Positions 52,713 through 61,145 are shown, counted from the first letter of the stretch. The stretch is DNA of 64,000 bases from Candidatus Aalborgiella aggregata (GCA_016705065.1 JADIYY010000001.1:930001-994000); one strand, 5' to 3'. Notes: a model not told the origin generated them from the letters alone. Made by a program: numbers and translations.

Positions 52713-53186
52713 TTAAGCAACGCGGTATATGCTCAGTTGCACATTGTCAGGAAAACGCGCCCCTGTTCCCACAAAAATACTTTGCGTTAACCATTCCAAA
52801 TCTGGCGACGACACTTCAAAAGTGGGAACACAGCGAAAATAAATCGCCTCAGGCGACACGGGCTCGCCGCGCACGAGTTTCGCAATATCTGTTGCCGAGC
52901 CACGGCGCAGGGCACGGTTTTGGACAAAGATATGTTCGCCATTGTCTAGCTCAATCATGTAGCGCGCATCCAAATCGGCTGTGGTTTCACTGACCACGAT
53001 TTGAAAATCTGCGCCGCCTGGCAACACCTTGCCTTGCACATGCCCCGTCACTGTTCCGCCTGTGATCGGGATGATGCGACGCTTACCACGGCTGTTTAAG
53101 CCGTTGACATTACCCGCTTCAATCGGTGCTGCGACATACACCGTTAAATCAAAAATATGTTGCAAAGCAGGTGCTGGTAGTGACAT
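52713..53186 (-). CDS. DUF3237 domain protein
   Basis: 157 residues from ATG 53184-53186. A DUF3237 core: VYVAAPIEAGNVNGLNSRGK, RRIIPITGGTVTGHVQGKVL, PGGADFQIV and YMIELDNGEHIFVQNRALRR, ending IFVGTGARFPDNVQLSIYRV. This beta-barrel family is frequent near aromatic catabolism genes and has no established activity. It lies between the dctP promoter region and the divergent paaI gene. Confidence 0.88.
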   Translation of the reverse strand: MSLPAPALQHIFDLTVYVAAPIEAGNVNGLNSRGKRRIIPITGGTVTGHVQGKVLPGGADFQIVVSETTADLDARYMIELDNGEHIFVQNRALRRGSATDIAKLVRGEPVSPEAIYFRCVPTFEVSSPDLEWLTQSIFVGTGARFPDNVQLSIYRVA

Positions 53187-53260
53187 AAATTAACAATCAT
53201 AAAAAAATCAGATTATCCATACAAACGTTCTTTTTTTTACTATTCATAGCAAAAGCTCGG

Positions 53261-53289
53261 TTGACACAAAACCAGTTTCTGAATAAGCT
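53261..53289 (+). promoter_or_regulatory. putative promoter of paaI
   Basis: Consensus -35 TTGACA (53261-53266), 17-bp spacer, weak -10 TAAGCT (53284-53289), 38 bp before paaI. Confidence 0.45.
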
Positions 53290-53296
53290 GTGCAGA

Positions 53297-53312
53297 TTCG
53301 ACCGATTGGTAA
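53297..53312 (+). promoter_or_regulatory. possible TetR-type operator upstream of paaI
   Basis: TTCGACCGATTGGTAA contains the near-palindrome ACCGATTGGT just downstream of the proposed promoter, a place where a repressor would block transcription. Betaproteobacterial PaaR-like TetR repressors use similar ACCGA-type dyads, but the match is imperfect. Confidence 0.3.
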
Positions 53313-53326
53313 CTTCTGCTTTTTGT

Positions 53327-53782
53327 ATGACCACACACTCCACTTCTTCGTCTCTTCCACCGCAACAATTGGCTGAAGCTGTCAGCCAAGCCATGCTCGC
53401 CAAAGACCTCGTGGCGCAGGATTTGAACATTCAACTACAGTCGGTCAATGCAGGCTTTGCTGCCATGACCATGACGGTTCAAGACCGCATGCTGAACGGC
53501 TTTGCCATCTGCCATGGTGGCTACATCACTCTTCTTGCTGACACGGCTTTTGCCTACGCTTGTAATTCGTACAACGATGTCACTGTGGCTTCGTCCTTGG
53601 GCATTGAATTCATAGCCGCTGTGAAAGGCGGCGATGTGTTGACGGCTGTTGCCACAGAGCTCAACTTGGCAGGACGAACCGGTTTATACGACATCAATGT
53701 CAGCAACCAACACGGCAAACGTATTGCGGTGATGCGTGGGCGTTCTTATCGACTCAAAGACAAAAAGATGATCGCTATATAA
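53327..53782 (+). CDS. paaI: phenylacetate pathway thioesterase PaaI
   Basis: 151 residues from ATG 53327; longer frames from 53261 pass through the promoter region. Hotdog fold with the PaaI signature NGFAICHGGYITLLADTAFA and later GIEFIAAVKGGDVLTAVATE, GRTGLYDINVSNQHGKRIAV. PaaI hydrolyses hydroxyphenylacetyl-CoA and other dead-end CoA esters, recovering CoA when the ring epoxide cannot proceed. First gene of the paa cluster. Confidence 0.93.
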   Translation: MTTHSTSSSLPPQQLAEAVSQAMLAKDLVAQDLNIQLQSVNAGFAAMTMTVQDRMLNGFAICHGGYITLLADTAFAYACNSYNDVTVASSLGIEFIAAVKGGDVLTAVATELNLAGRTGLYDINVSNQHGKRIAVMRGRSYRLKDKKMIAI

Positions 53783-53810
53783 AAATATTTGGAGACCTTT
53801 TGGAGACTAC

Positions 53811-55115
53811 ATGCCGGTTAAATTTCCCACCCCTAATGATTTAGAACCCATTGAACGTGCCAGCAAAGATGAACTTCAATCGCTGCAACTGACGCGCTTG
53901 AAGCAATCGCTGCAACATGCCTACGACAAGGTGCCGCATTACAAAAAAGCGTTTGATAACGCAGGTGTGCATCCAAGCGACCTGAAAACGCTGGCCGATT
54001 TGGCAAAATTCCCATTCACCACCAAGCAAGACCTGCGCGCCAACTATCCCTTTGGCATGTTCGCAGTACCGCGTGAGCAAGTGGCGCGTATCCATGCATC
54101 GTCCGGCACAACTGGAAAGCCGACTGTGGTGGGCTATACCCTGAAGGACATCGATACGTGGGCGGACTTGGTGGCACGGTCTATACGCGCTGCCGGTGGA
54201 CGGGCCGGCGATTTGGTGCATGTGGGATATGGCTATGGGCTCTTCACGGGCGGCTTGGGAGCGCACTATGGTGTAGAACGCATGGGTGCAACCGCCATTC
54301 CCATGTCGGGCGGGCAAACTGAAAAGCAAGTGCAGTTGATCACCGACTTTCAGCCCAGCATCATCATGTGCACACCCAGCTACATGCAGGTGATTATTGA
54401 GGAGTTTGAACGCCAAGGTTTGGATGCCAAAAAGAGCAGCCTGCAACTCGGTATCTTTGGCGCAGAACCGTGGACCGAGGCCATGCGCCAAGAAATTGAA
54501 ACCAATGCGGGCATCGATGCTGTGGATATTTATGGCTTGTCCGAAGTGATGGGGCCAGGCGTGGCCAGCGAATGCATCGAAAGCAAAGACGGCCCTGTAA
54601 TTTGGGAAGACCATTTTTACCCCGAGATCATTGACCCTGAAACAGGTGAACTATTACCAGATGGAGCGGAAGGCGAATTGGTATTCACCTCGCTCACCAA
54701 AGAAGCGCTGCCCATCATCCGCTACCGCACCCGCGATTTGACACGTCTCTTGCCACCCAGCTCGCGCAGCATGCGCCGTATGGGCAAAATTGTGGGACGC
54801 AGCGACGACATGCTGATCATTCGTGGTGTCAATGTTTTCCCAACGCAGATTGAAGAAATCGTTCTCAAACACGGTCAACTTTCAGGTCAATACCAACTGG
54901 TGGTTACCCGAGAAGGCCCGTTGGATTCTGTGCATGTGCGCTGCGAGTTATTGCCCAATGCCAACATCAGTGCCAAAGACGCTGAAGCTTGGCTGATTCA
55001 CCGCATCAAAACACTGGTTGGTATCAGCACCCGTGTCAGCGTGGAATTACCTAACAGCATTGAGCGCACGCTAGTGGGCAAGGCACGACGCGTGGTTGAT
55101 TTGCGCAATTCATAA
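53811..55115 (+). CDS. paaK: phenylacetate-CoA ligase PaaK
   Basis: 434 residues with GGAGA ahead of the ATG. Adenylate-forming enzyme: phosphate loop IHASSGTTGKPTVVGYT, LGIFGAEPWTEAMRQEIE, DIYGLSEVMGPGVASEC, YRTRDLTRLL and the C-terminal KIVGRSDDMLIIRGVNVFP. Length and motifs match PaaK. It activates phenylacetate with ATP and CoA, the first committed step of the pathway. Confidence 0.96.
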   Translation: MPVKFPTPNDLEPIERASKDELQSLQLTRLKQSLQHAYDKVPHYKKAFDNAGVHPSDLKTLADLAKFPFTTKQDLRANYPFGMFAVPREQVARIHASSGTTGKPTVVGYTLKDIDTWADLVARSIRAAGGRAGDLVHVGYGYGLFTGGLGAHYGVERMGATAIPMSGGQTEKQVQLITDFQPSIIMCTPSYMQVIIEEFERQGLDAKKSSLQLGIFGAEPWTEAMRQEIETNAGIDAVDIYGLSEVMGPGVASECIESKDGPVIWEDHFYPEIIDPETGELLPDGAEGELVFTSLTKEALPIIRYRTRDLTRLLPPSSRSMRRMGKIVGRSDDMLIIRGVNVFPTQIEEIVLKHGQLSGQYQLVVTREGPLDSVHVRCELLPNANISAKDAEAWLIHRIKTLVGISTRVSVELPNSIERTLVGKARRVVDLRNS

Positions 55116-55129
55116 AGTGAGGAACGTGT

Positions 55130-56165
55130 ATGTACACCCAATCCATGGACACCTTAAGCCCTGAAGAAAAGCAATTAGAAGCAGCCGCCAAAGCGAAACT
55201 GCGCAGTGCCGAAGAATTGCAATTGCAACAAGACTTTGACGCCCGCATCGACGCTGGCGATTTCATCGAAGCCAAAGACTGGATGCCAGAACATTACCGC
55301 AGGACACTGGTGCGGCAAATTAGCCAGCATGCGCATTCTGAGATTGTCGGCATGTTGCCAGAAGGCAATTGGATCAGTCGCGCACCTACCTTGAAACGCA
55401 AGGCTATTTTGTTGTCGAAAATTCAAGACGAAGGCGGTCACGGTCTGTATTTGTACGCCGCCGCAGAGACGCTGGGTACATCACGCGACCAACTGTTAGA
55501 CGCACTGCACACAGGCAAAGCCAAGTACAGTTCAATCTTCAACTACCCCACCCTGACCTGGGCCGACATGGGTGTGATTGGTTGGCTGGTGGACGGAGCC
55601 GCCATCATGAACCAAGTGCCATTGTGCCGTTGCTCCTTTGCACCTTATGCACGGGCGATGATCCGGATTTGCCGAGAAGAGTCGTTTCACCAGCGACAAG
55701 GCTATGAAGCGCTGTTAACCATGATGACGCAAGGCACAGAATCTCAGCGCGCCATGGTGCAAGAATCGGTAAACCGCTGGTGGTGGCCGTCGCTGATGAT
55801 GTTTGGTCCGCCAGATGCCGAATCGCCAAATTCAGAGCAATCCATGCGCTGGGGTATCAAGCGCATCAGCAATGACGATTTGCGGCAAAAGTTTGTCGAT
55901 GCCACGGTTGAGCAAGCCAAGGTGCTGGGCGTCAGCCTGCCCTGACCCATTGTTAAAGTGGAACGAAGCGCGCCAGCATTACGACATGGGGCCGATTGAC
56001 TGGCCAGAATTTTGGCAAGTGGTGGGTGGCGACGGCCCTTGCAACAAAGAGCGCCTCGCCGCCCGCGTTGATGCATGGGACAACGGCGCTTGGGTGCGCG
56101 AAGCCGCACAGGCACATGCCGCCAAACAAGCCAAACGACAACAACAAAGCACCAAAGCTGCTTAA
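55130..56165 (+). pseudogene. paaA: phenylacetyl-CoA epoxygenase subunit PaaA, one-base frameshift near 55944
   Basis: Read in two frames. 55130-55945 (271 residues, GAGGA ahead of ATG) holds most of PaaA, with the diiron carboxylate/His ligands in QISQHAHSEIVGMLPEGNW, ILLSKIQDEGGHGLYLYAAA and ICREESFHQRQGYEALL. It stops just after VLGVSLP. The missing tail follows in another frame: DPLLKWNEARQHYDMGPIDW to 56165. Removing one C from the CCC in CTGCCCTGACCC restores the full protein. PaaA is the catalytic subunit that epoxidises phenylacetyl-CoA; without its C-terminus it is probably non-functional, unless this is a sequencing error. Confidence 0.82.
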
Positions 56166-56190
56166 ATCGCTTGAATCAAGGAATTAAATT

Positions 56191-56532
56191 ATGAACATCA
56201 AAAATGATAGCACTACAGGCAACAAACACGCTGGCGATGTGCCAAAAGAACCCAATGAATGGCCCTTGTGGGAAGTATTCGTACGCAGCAAAGCAGGATT
56301 GGACCATAAGCATTGCGGTAGTTTGCACGCCGCCGATGCGAGCATGGCCATACAACTTGCACGCGACGTCTACACACGCCGCCAAGAGGGCGTAAGTATT
56401 TGGGTCGTCCCCTCAACCAGCATCACCGCGTCAGACCCCGCGCAAAAAGACAACTACTTCGACCCCATGGCCGACAAAGTCTACCGCCACCCCAGCTTTT
56501 ACGAGTTGCCAGCGGCTGTGGACCACATGTGA
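56191..56532 (+). CDS. paaB: phenylacetyl-CoA epoxygenase subunit PaaB
   Basis: 113 residues. After a short N-terminal extension, the PaaB core WPLWEVFVRSKAGLDHKHCG, SLHAADASMAIQLARDVYTR and EGVSIWVVPSTSITASDP is clear. PaaB is a non-catalytic structural subunit that organises PaaAC. Its stop region overlaps possible GTG starts of paaC. Confidence 0.95.
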   Translation: MNIKNDSTTGNKHAGDVPKEPNEWPLWEVFVRSKAGLDHKHCGSLHAADASMAIQLARDVYTRRQEGVSIWVVPSTSITASDPAQKDNYFDPMADKVYRHPSFYELPAAVDHM

Positions 56533-56546
56533 AGGTGTTTGAACCG

Positions 56547-57344
56547 ATGCAAGCCTCAATTTCTATCTCTGCTGAACCTCAGCAACGCTACGTTCTGCGC
56601 TTGGCAGACACCTGCCTCATTCTTGCACAGCGTTTGGGTGAATGGTGCGGCCATGCACCCGCGTTGGAAGAAGACATTGCCATGACCAACATCGCACTCG
56701 ACCTGATCGGCCAGTCGCGTTTGCTGTACACCTTGGCTGGAAAGATGAACAAACCCAATCAATACAATGAAGACCAACTCGCCTTTTTGCGCGATGAACA
56801 CGATTACCTGAATTTCACCTTGGTGGAACTACCCAATGGCATTCGCAAAGGATTAACCAACAACTTCGCCTTCAGCATCCTGCGCGTGTTTGTGGTGGCA
56901 AGCTTTCTCAAACCACTGTGGCAACGCTTGCAAACCTCCAACAACCCCGATCTGGCAGCAGTGGCTGGCAAAGCACTGAAAGAGTCACGCTACCACCAAC
57001 AGCATGCTGGCGACTGGGTGGTGCGATTGGGTGATGGCACCGACGAATCAAAGCAACGCATGCAGGACGCGCTGAACCAGTTATTGCCCTACACCACCGA
57101 GATGTTGACCAACGACGCGGTGGACGATGCCGCGCATGATTCAGGCTTAGGCCCACGCTTTGGTGATGTCAAAACCGAGTGCTTGGCCGATGTGAACGCG
57201 GTGCTCACCGCCGCCACATTGCAAACGCCCAAAGCCACCGCCTTTGTCAGCACCGGCAAAACAGGCCGTCACAGCGAACACATGGGCCTTTTGTTGACTG
57301 ACATGCAGTACTTGCAACGCAGTTTCCCCGGCGGTGTGTGGTGA
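56547..57344 (+). CDS. paaC: phenylacetyl-CoA epoxygenase subunit PaaC
   Basis: 265 residues from ATG 56547; a GTG at 56529 that would couple to paaB is an alternative. PaaC motifs: YVLRLADTCLILAQRLGEWC, EEDIAMTNIALDLIGQSR, FLRDEHDYLNFTLVELPNG and LKESRYHQQHAGDWVVRLGD. It is the degenerate diiron partner of PaaA, stabilising the heterodimer. Its stop overlaps the paaD start. Confidence 0.94.
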   Translation: MQASISISAEPQQRYVLRLADTCLILAQRLGEWCGHAPALEEDIAMTNIALDLIGQSRLLYTLAGKMNKPNQYNEDQLAFLRDEHDYLNFTLVELPNGIRKGLTNNFAFSILRVFVVASFLKPLWQRLQTSNNPDLAAVAGKALKESRYHQQHAGDWVVRLGDGTDESKQRMQDALNQLLPYTTEMLTNDAVDDAAHDSGLGPRFGDVKTECLADVNAVLTAATLQTPKATAFVSTGKTGRHSEHMGLLLTDMQYLQRSFPGGVW

Positions 57345-57865
57345 TTGCAAACGCAGAATTGACGCTGGCTTTCGCGTGGGAAGTGCTTAACACCGTGCTC
57401 GACCCTGAAGTACCAGTATTGTCGATTTGTGATTTGGGCATGGTGCGCGATGTGCAAATGCAGGGCGAGCGTGGTTTGGATGTGGTTCTCACACCCACTT
57501 ATTCAGGCTGTCCAGCTACAGAAATGATTGCATCTCAGGCAACAAATGCATTGGCTACAGCGGGATTTAACCCCATCAATTTAATTACCAGCCATGCCCC
57601 CGCTTGGAGCAGCGACTGGATCAGTGACGAGGGTCGCGACAAGCTGCGCAAATACGGCATTGCACCGCCTGGGCCTGCCCTACATGGTCAAGACATCGTT
57701 TTGCGTTACATGCCGCAGGGACGACAAGCATTAAGCACATTGGAATGCCCGCGCTGCGGCAGCATGCAGACCGAGCGCCTGTCTGCATTTGGTTCAACCG
57801 CTTGCAAAGCTTTGTGGCGATGCTTGTCCTGCCAAGAGCCGTTTGAGCACTTCAAACCCTTTTAA
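57338..57865 (+). CDS. paaD: PaaD, maturation factor of the phenylacetyl-CoA epoxygenase
   Basis: 175 residues from GTG 57338 (or GTG 57341), overlapping paaC. N-terminal DUF59/MIP18-type domain (VLNTVLDPEVPVLSICDLG, DVVLTPTYSGCPATEMIASQ) and a C-terminal four-Cys zinc-ribbon (LECPRCGSMQT, WRCLSCQEPFEHF). PaaD is thought to insert or protect iron-sulfur centres, probably in PaaE. Typical of the full paaABCDE operon. Confidence 0.93.
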   Translation: MVIANAELTLAFAWEVLNTVLDPEVPVLSICDLGMVRDVQMQGERGLDVVLTPTYSGCPATEMIASQATNALATAGFNPINLITSHAPAWSSDWISDEGRDKLRKYGIAPPGPALHGQDIVLRYMPQGRQALSTLECPRCGSMQTERLSAFGSTACKALWRCLSCQEPFEHFKPF

Positions 57866-57890
57866 TTAGCATTCAAAATTCGATTTAAAC

Positions 57891-58970
57891 ATGAGCACCC
57901 ATTTCCACTCCCTGCGCATCAAAAGCATCACACCCGACACCGATGAAGCTGTCATCGTGTCCTTTGATGTACCCAGCGCACTCAAAAATGACTTTGAATT
58001 TACCCAAGGCCAGCATCTCACCTTGCGCACCCATTTGAATGGCAAAGAAGAGCGCCGCTCATACTCAATCTGCTCAGGCGTGGACGATGGTGATCTGCGC
58101 ATCGGTGTGCGCCAAGTCAACGGCGGTGTGGTGTCTGGCTGGATCAATACGCGCTTGAAAGTGGGCGATTCAGTGGATGTGTTGCCGCCTGATGGGCGAT
58201 TTTTTGTGCCGATTGACAGTGCGAAATCAAGGCACTATTTGGGCATTGCAGGCGGCAGTGGTATCACGCCGATTTTGGCCATCATCAAAACTGTTTTAGC
58301 GCGTGAACCACAGTCAAGCTTCACACTCATTTATGGCAACCGCCGTCAAAACTCTACCATGTTCAAAGAAGAGCTGGAGGATTTGAAAAACCGCTACATG
58401 ACGCGCTTGACCTTGCATACCGTTTTCTCGCAAGAACACATGGATTCACCGCTCTACAGCGGGCGCTTGACGCAAGAAAAGCTAGGCGATTTCTTCGGCA
58501 CTTTGATACGCGCCCCCCAAATCGACCACGTCTTTATCTGCGGGCCACATGGTTTCAATGATGAGGCAGATGCGGCACTGCTGGCAGCGGGTGTGCCGAA
58601 AGAACGCATCCATATCGAGCGCTTTGGTGTTCCCGACGGCGAAGCTGGCAAACAAGTGAAACAATCTGCCAAAGTGGGTGATGCACCGCAAGCCAAGGTC
58701 GCCATCATCCGCGATGGTCTGACGCGCGAAATCGAATTTCGCACCGAGCATGGCAATGTGCTGGAAGCCGCCGCTGCCGCTGGTTTGGAAGTGCCCTATT
58801 CATGCAAATCAGGCGTGTGCTGCACCTGCCGCGCCAAACTGATTGAAGGCAAAGTACGCATGGACAGAAACTTTGCATTAGAGCCACACGAAGTGGAAGC
58901 GGGTTTTATTCTCACCTGCCAATCGCATCCACTCACCGATCGCGTGGTGATTTCTTTCGATCAACGCTAA
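57891..58970 (+). CDS. paaE: phenylacetyl-CoA epoxygenase reductase PaaE
   Basis: 359 residues. Ferredoxin-NADP reductase type FAD domain (RRSYSICSGV and GGVVSGWINTRL), NADP-binding GIAGGSGITPILAIIKTVL, and a C-terminal plant-type 2Fe-2S ferredoxin domain with CKSGVCCTCRAKLIEGKVRM and LTCQSHP ligands. PaaE passes electrons from NADPH to the PaaA diiron site. Last of the epoxygenase genes; the TetR gene starts 22 bp later. Confidence 0.96.
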   Translation: MSTHFHSLRIKSITPDTDEAVIVSFDVPSALKNDFEFTQGQHLTLRTHLNGKEERRSYSICSGVDDGDLRIGVRQVNGGVVSGWINTRLKVGDSVDVLPPDGRFFVPIDSAKSRHYLGIAGGSGITPILAIIKTVLAREPQSSFTLIYGNRRQNSTMFKEELEDLKNRYMTRLTLHTVFSQEHMDSPLYSGRLTQEKLGDFFGTLIRAPQIDHVFICGPHGFNDEADAALLAAGVPKERIHIERFGVPDGEAGKQVKQSAKVGDAPQAKVAIIRDGLTREIEFRTEHGNVLEAAAAAGLEVPYSCKSGVCCTCRAKLIEGKVRMDRNFALEPHEVEAGFILTCQSHPLTDRVVISFDQR

Positions 58971-58991
58971 ATACAAGCACTTAGCAATCTC

Positions 58992-59651
58992 ATGGCACGA
59001 GGACGCGCTCACGGTTACGACACACAGCGTGCCAAAATTTTATCTATCGCTGCTGAGTTGTTTGCCAACAAAGGCTATGTGGGCACCACCATGAACGATG
59101 TAGCCCAGGCCTGCGGCATGTCTAAACCCGCGCTGTACCACTATGTGCAAGACAAATCGCAGTTGCTATTTGAAATTGCGTCCACCCATGTGGCGCGTTT
59201 GCTGACTTTGGTTGATGAAGTCAATGCCAGCCATGCCAAGGAAAAATCTGTTGTCGATACCACCGCCAAAGCCAATGCCCATGCAAACGCGAAGGTGCGC
59301 AGTTTGATTGAACGTTTTGTCATTGAATATGCTCAAGCGCGTCATGCGCACAGGGTGTTGACTGAAGATGTGAAATTTTTAGAGCCAGATAGTCAAGCCA
59401 TCGTCTTGAAGCAACAACGCCAAATCGTCAACGCCTTTGCCCTTGCCATCGCGAAAGCCAATCCAGACTTAAAGAAAGCTAAATTGCAGAAGCCCTTAAC
59501 CATGTTGCTGTTTGGCATGATGAATTGGTTGTTCACTTGGTTGCAACCAAATGGCAAACTGAAGCACGCCGACATGGCACCCGTGGTGGCGGATTTGTTC
59601 CTAGGTGGCTTGTTCGCTGTTCAAACAACCAAATTGCCTAGACAGAAATAA
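58992..59651 (+). CDS. TetR family regulator, PaaR-like
   Basis: 219 residues. TetR N-terminus RAKILSIAAELFANKGYVGT then TMNDVAQACGMSKPALYHYV, a good HTH with the LYHYV recognition helix. The C-terminal part is helical with no obvious ligand motif. Its place right after paaE suggests it controls the paa genes, as PaaR does in other betaproteobacteria where phenylacetyl-CoA is the inducer; this is inferred from context. Confidence 0.85.
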   Translation: MARGRAHGYDTQRAKILSIAAELFANKGYVGTTMNDVAQACGMSKPALYHYVQDKSQLLFEIASTHVARLLTLVDEVNASHAKEKSVVDTTAKANAHANAKVRSLIERFVIEYAQARHAHRVLTEDVKFLEPDSQAIVLKQQRQIVNAFALAIAKANPDLKKAKLQKPLTMLLFGMMNWLFTWLQPNGKLKHADMAPVVADLFLGGLFAVQTTKLPRQK

Positions 59652-59679
59652 ATTAAAGAGTGATCAAAGAACTCTGCAT

Positions 59680-59742
59680 TTGCTATTTAAATAATAGCAG
59701 TATAGGCAATAAATACGCCGTCTATAGCTATATTTATCGCCA
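59680..59742 (-). repeat. dispersed hairpin repeat, copy R10
   Basis: TTGCTATTTAAATAATAGCA hairpin, GTATAGGCAATAAATACGCC and GTCTATAGCTATATTTATCG. It follows paaR and is in the same orientation as R11 on the other side of the GNAT gene. Confidence 0.9.
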
Positions 59743-59753
59743 TTTGAAGAGAT

Positions 59754-60233
59754 TTAAAGCTTCTTCTGCCAAAATAACGCCCGTCCCATCTCTGGGTCTA
59801 GCTGATAACCTGCAAACCCATTGGCAATGTATACGGCTTGAGCGATTCTGTTGCCTTCTAAAACTTCTAGAGTCAGTTTGCAGCAGCCTAAACCAGTGGC
59901 AATTTCTTCGGCTTTATTCAACAGCAAACTGCTGATACCCTGCCCGCGAAACTCAGCCAAAACAACGACATCGTGAATGTTTAACAAGGGTTTGCAGGCG
60001 AAGGTGGAAAAGCCTTCGATGCAGTTGATTAATCCGGCAGGTTTACCATCTACGAAGGCGATGGCTGCATGGCATGTGGAGCGCTTCGCCATTTCGACCA
60101 CTAGATTGGCTTGTGTGAAGGCAGACAAAGGCTCGCCGCCACCCATAGGGTCTTTGGCGTATTCGTTCAGCAGGAATACGATGGCGCTGGCATGCGTTGG
60201 GTTGTTGAAGTCGGCGATTTGAATGTCAGTCAT
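59754..60233 (-). CDS. GNAT family N-acetyltransferase
   Basis: 159 residues from ATG 60231-60233 (the frame continues two codons to a TTG). GNAT fold: ASAIVFLLNEYAKDPMGGGE, the acetyl-CoA loop VLAEFRGQGISSLLLNKAEE and LEVLEGNRIAQAVYIANGFA before the C-terminal strand. Similar to small acetyltransferases acting on amines, substrate unknown. It interrupts the paa cluster on the opposite strand to paaA-E and is bracketed by repeat copies R10 and R11. Confidence 0.87.
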   Translation of the reverse strand: MTDIQIADFNNPTHASAIVFLLNEYAKDPMGGGEPLSAFTQANLVVEMAKRSTCHAAIAFVDGKPAGLINCIEGFSTFACKPLLNIHDVVVLAEFRGQGISSLLLNKAEEIATGLGCCKLTLEVLEGNRIAQAVYIANGFAGYQLDPEMGRALFWQKKL

Positions 60234-60252
60234 GGACAATTTAGATGGTTAA

Positions 60253-60323
60253 TTGCTATATATTTAATAGCACAATAGGCAATCAATACGCTGTCTACAG
60301 CCTGATTTTTCATATATTTTTTC
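60253..60323 (-). repeat. dispersed hairpin repeat, copy R11
   Basis: TTGCTATATATTTAATAGCA hairpin, CAATAGGCAATCAATACGCT, GTCTACAGCCTGATTTTTCA and TATAT: the longest reverse-oriented match to the consensus. Confidence 0.92.
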
Positions 60324-60350
60324 AAAATCAGACTGACAATATACCCAAAT

Positions 60351-61145
60351 CTACTGGCCAGTGAACTGTGGGCTGCGTTTCTCTAAAAATGCGGCCACGC
60401 CTTCGGCATAGTCGGCGCTGTAACCCAATTTGCGTTGGTATTCGCCTTCTAGTGAAAGCTGTTGCTCCAGTGTGTTCTTGGCCGCCGCATGCATGGCTTG
60501 GCGCATATGTACCAGTGCATTGGTTGGGGCTAAAGCTAATTTATTTGCAAGTGCATCGATATAGCTGGCAAATTCTGCATCGGCTACGGCTGCCCAAATC
60601 AATCCCCAAGTTTGAGCTTGTTCGGCAGAAACTTTATCGGCTAACATGGCCATGCCCATGGCACGTGCCATGCCCACACGCTGTGGCAAAAACCATGTGC
60701 CACCAGCGTCCGGCATCAAGCCGATTTTGCTAAAGGCTTGCAAAAATGAGGCTGAATGGCTGGCCACCACCAAATCACACGCCAATGCAATGTTGGCCCC
60801 TGCACCAGCTGCAATGCCATTGATTGCAGCAATGGTTGGTACACGCATGTTTTGCAAGCGCAGCACCAAAGGTTTGTAGTTTCGTTCAATCGTGTCACCA
60901 ATATCGGGTTTGACACCTGCCGCCATTTGCATGGCTCGGTCAGACAAATCTTGCCCCGCACAAAATCCGCGTCCTGCACCAGTCAGCACTAGCACACGCA
61001 CTGCGGTATTGGATTGAATGCTGTCCAACGCATGACGGCATTCGGCGTGCATTTCTTCGGTGAAACTGTTGAGTTTGTCGGGGCGATTCAAAGTTAGCTT
61101 CGCAACGCCGTTTTGTACTTCAAACAAGATATTTTCGTATTTCAT
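60351..61145 (-). CDS. paaG: 2-(1,2-epoxy-phenylacetyl)-CoA isomerase PaaG
   Basis: 264 residues from ATG 61143-61145; a GTG four codons upstream is less likely. Crotonase fold with VLTGAGRGFCAGQDLSDRAM (oxyanion hole, with the FCAGQDL of PaaG), INGIAAGAGANIALACDLV and IGLMPDAGGTWFLPQRVG. PaaG isomerises the ring epoxide to an oxepin-CoA; enoyl-CoA hydratase activity is an alternative for the family. It precedes no other gene downstream before repeat R11 and follows paaJ. Confidence 0.9.
   Translation of the reverse strand: MKYENILFEVQNGVAKLTLNRPDKLNSFTEEMHAECRHALDSIQSNTAVRVLVLTGAGRGFCAGQDLSDRAMQMAAGVKPDIGDTIERNYKPLVLRLQNMRVPTIAAINGIAAGAGANIALACDLVVASHSASFLQAFSKIGLMPDAGGTWFLPQRVGMARAMGMAMLADKVSAEQAQTWGLIWAAVADAEFASYIDALANKLALAPTNALVHMRQAMHAAAKNTLEQQLSLEGEYQRKLGYSADYAEGVAAFLEKRSPQFTGQ

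Noticed and set aside
53841..54614. Open frame of 257 codons opposite paaK
   Set aside because: Antisense shadow of a strongly conserved ligase gene; composition is His/Cys-rich and not protein-like.
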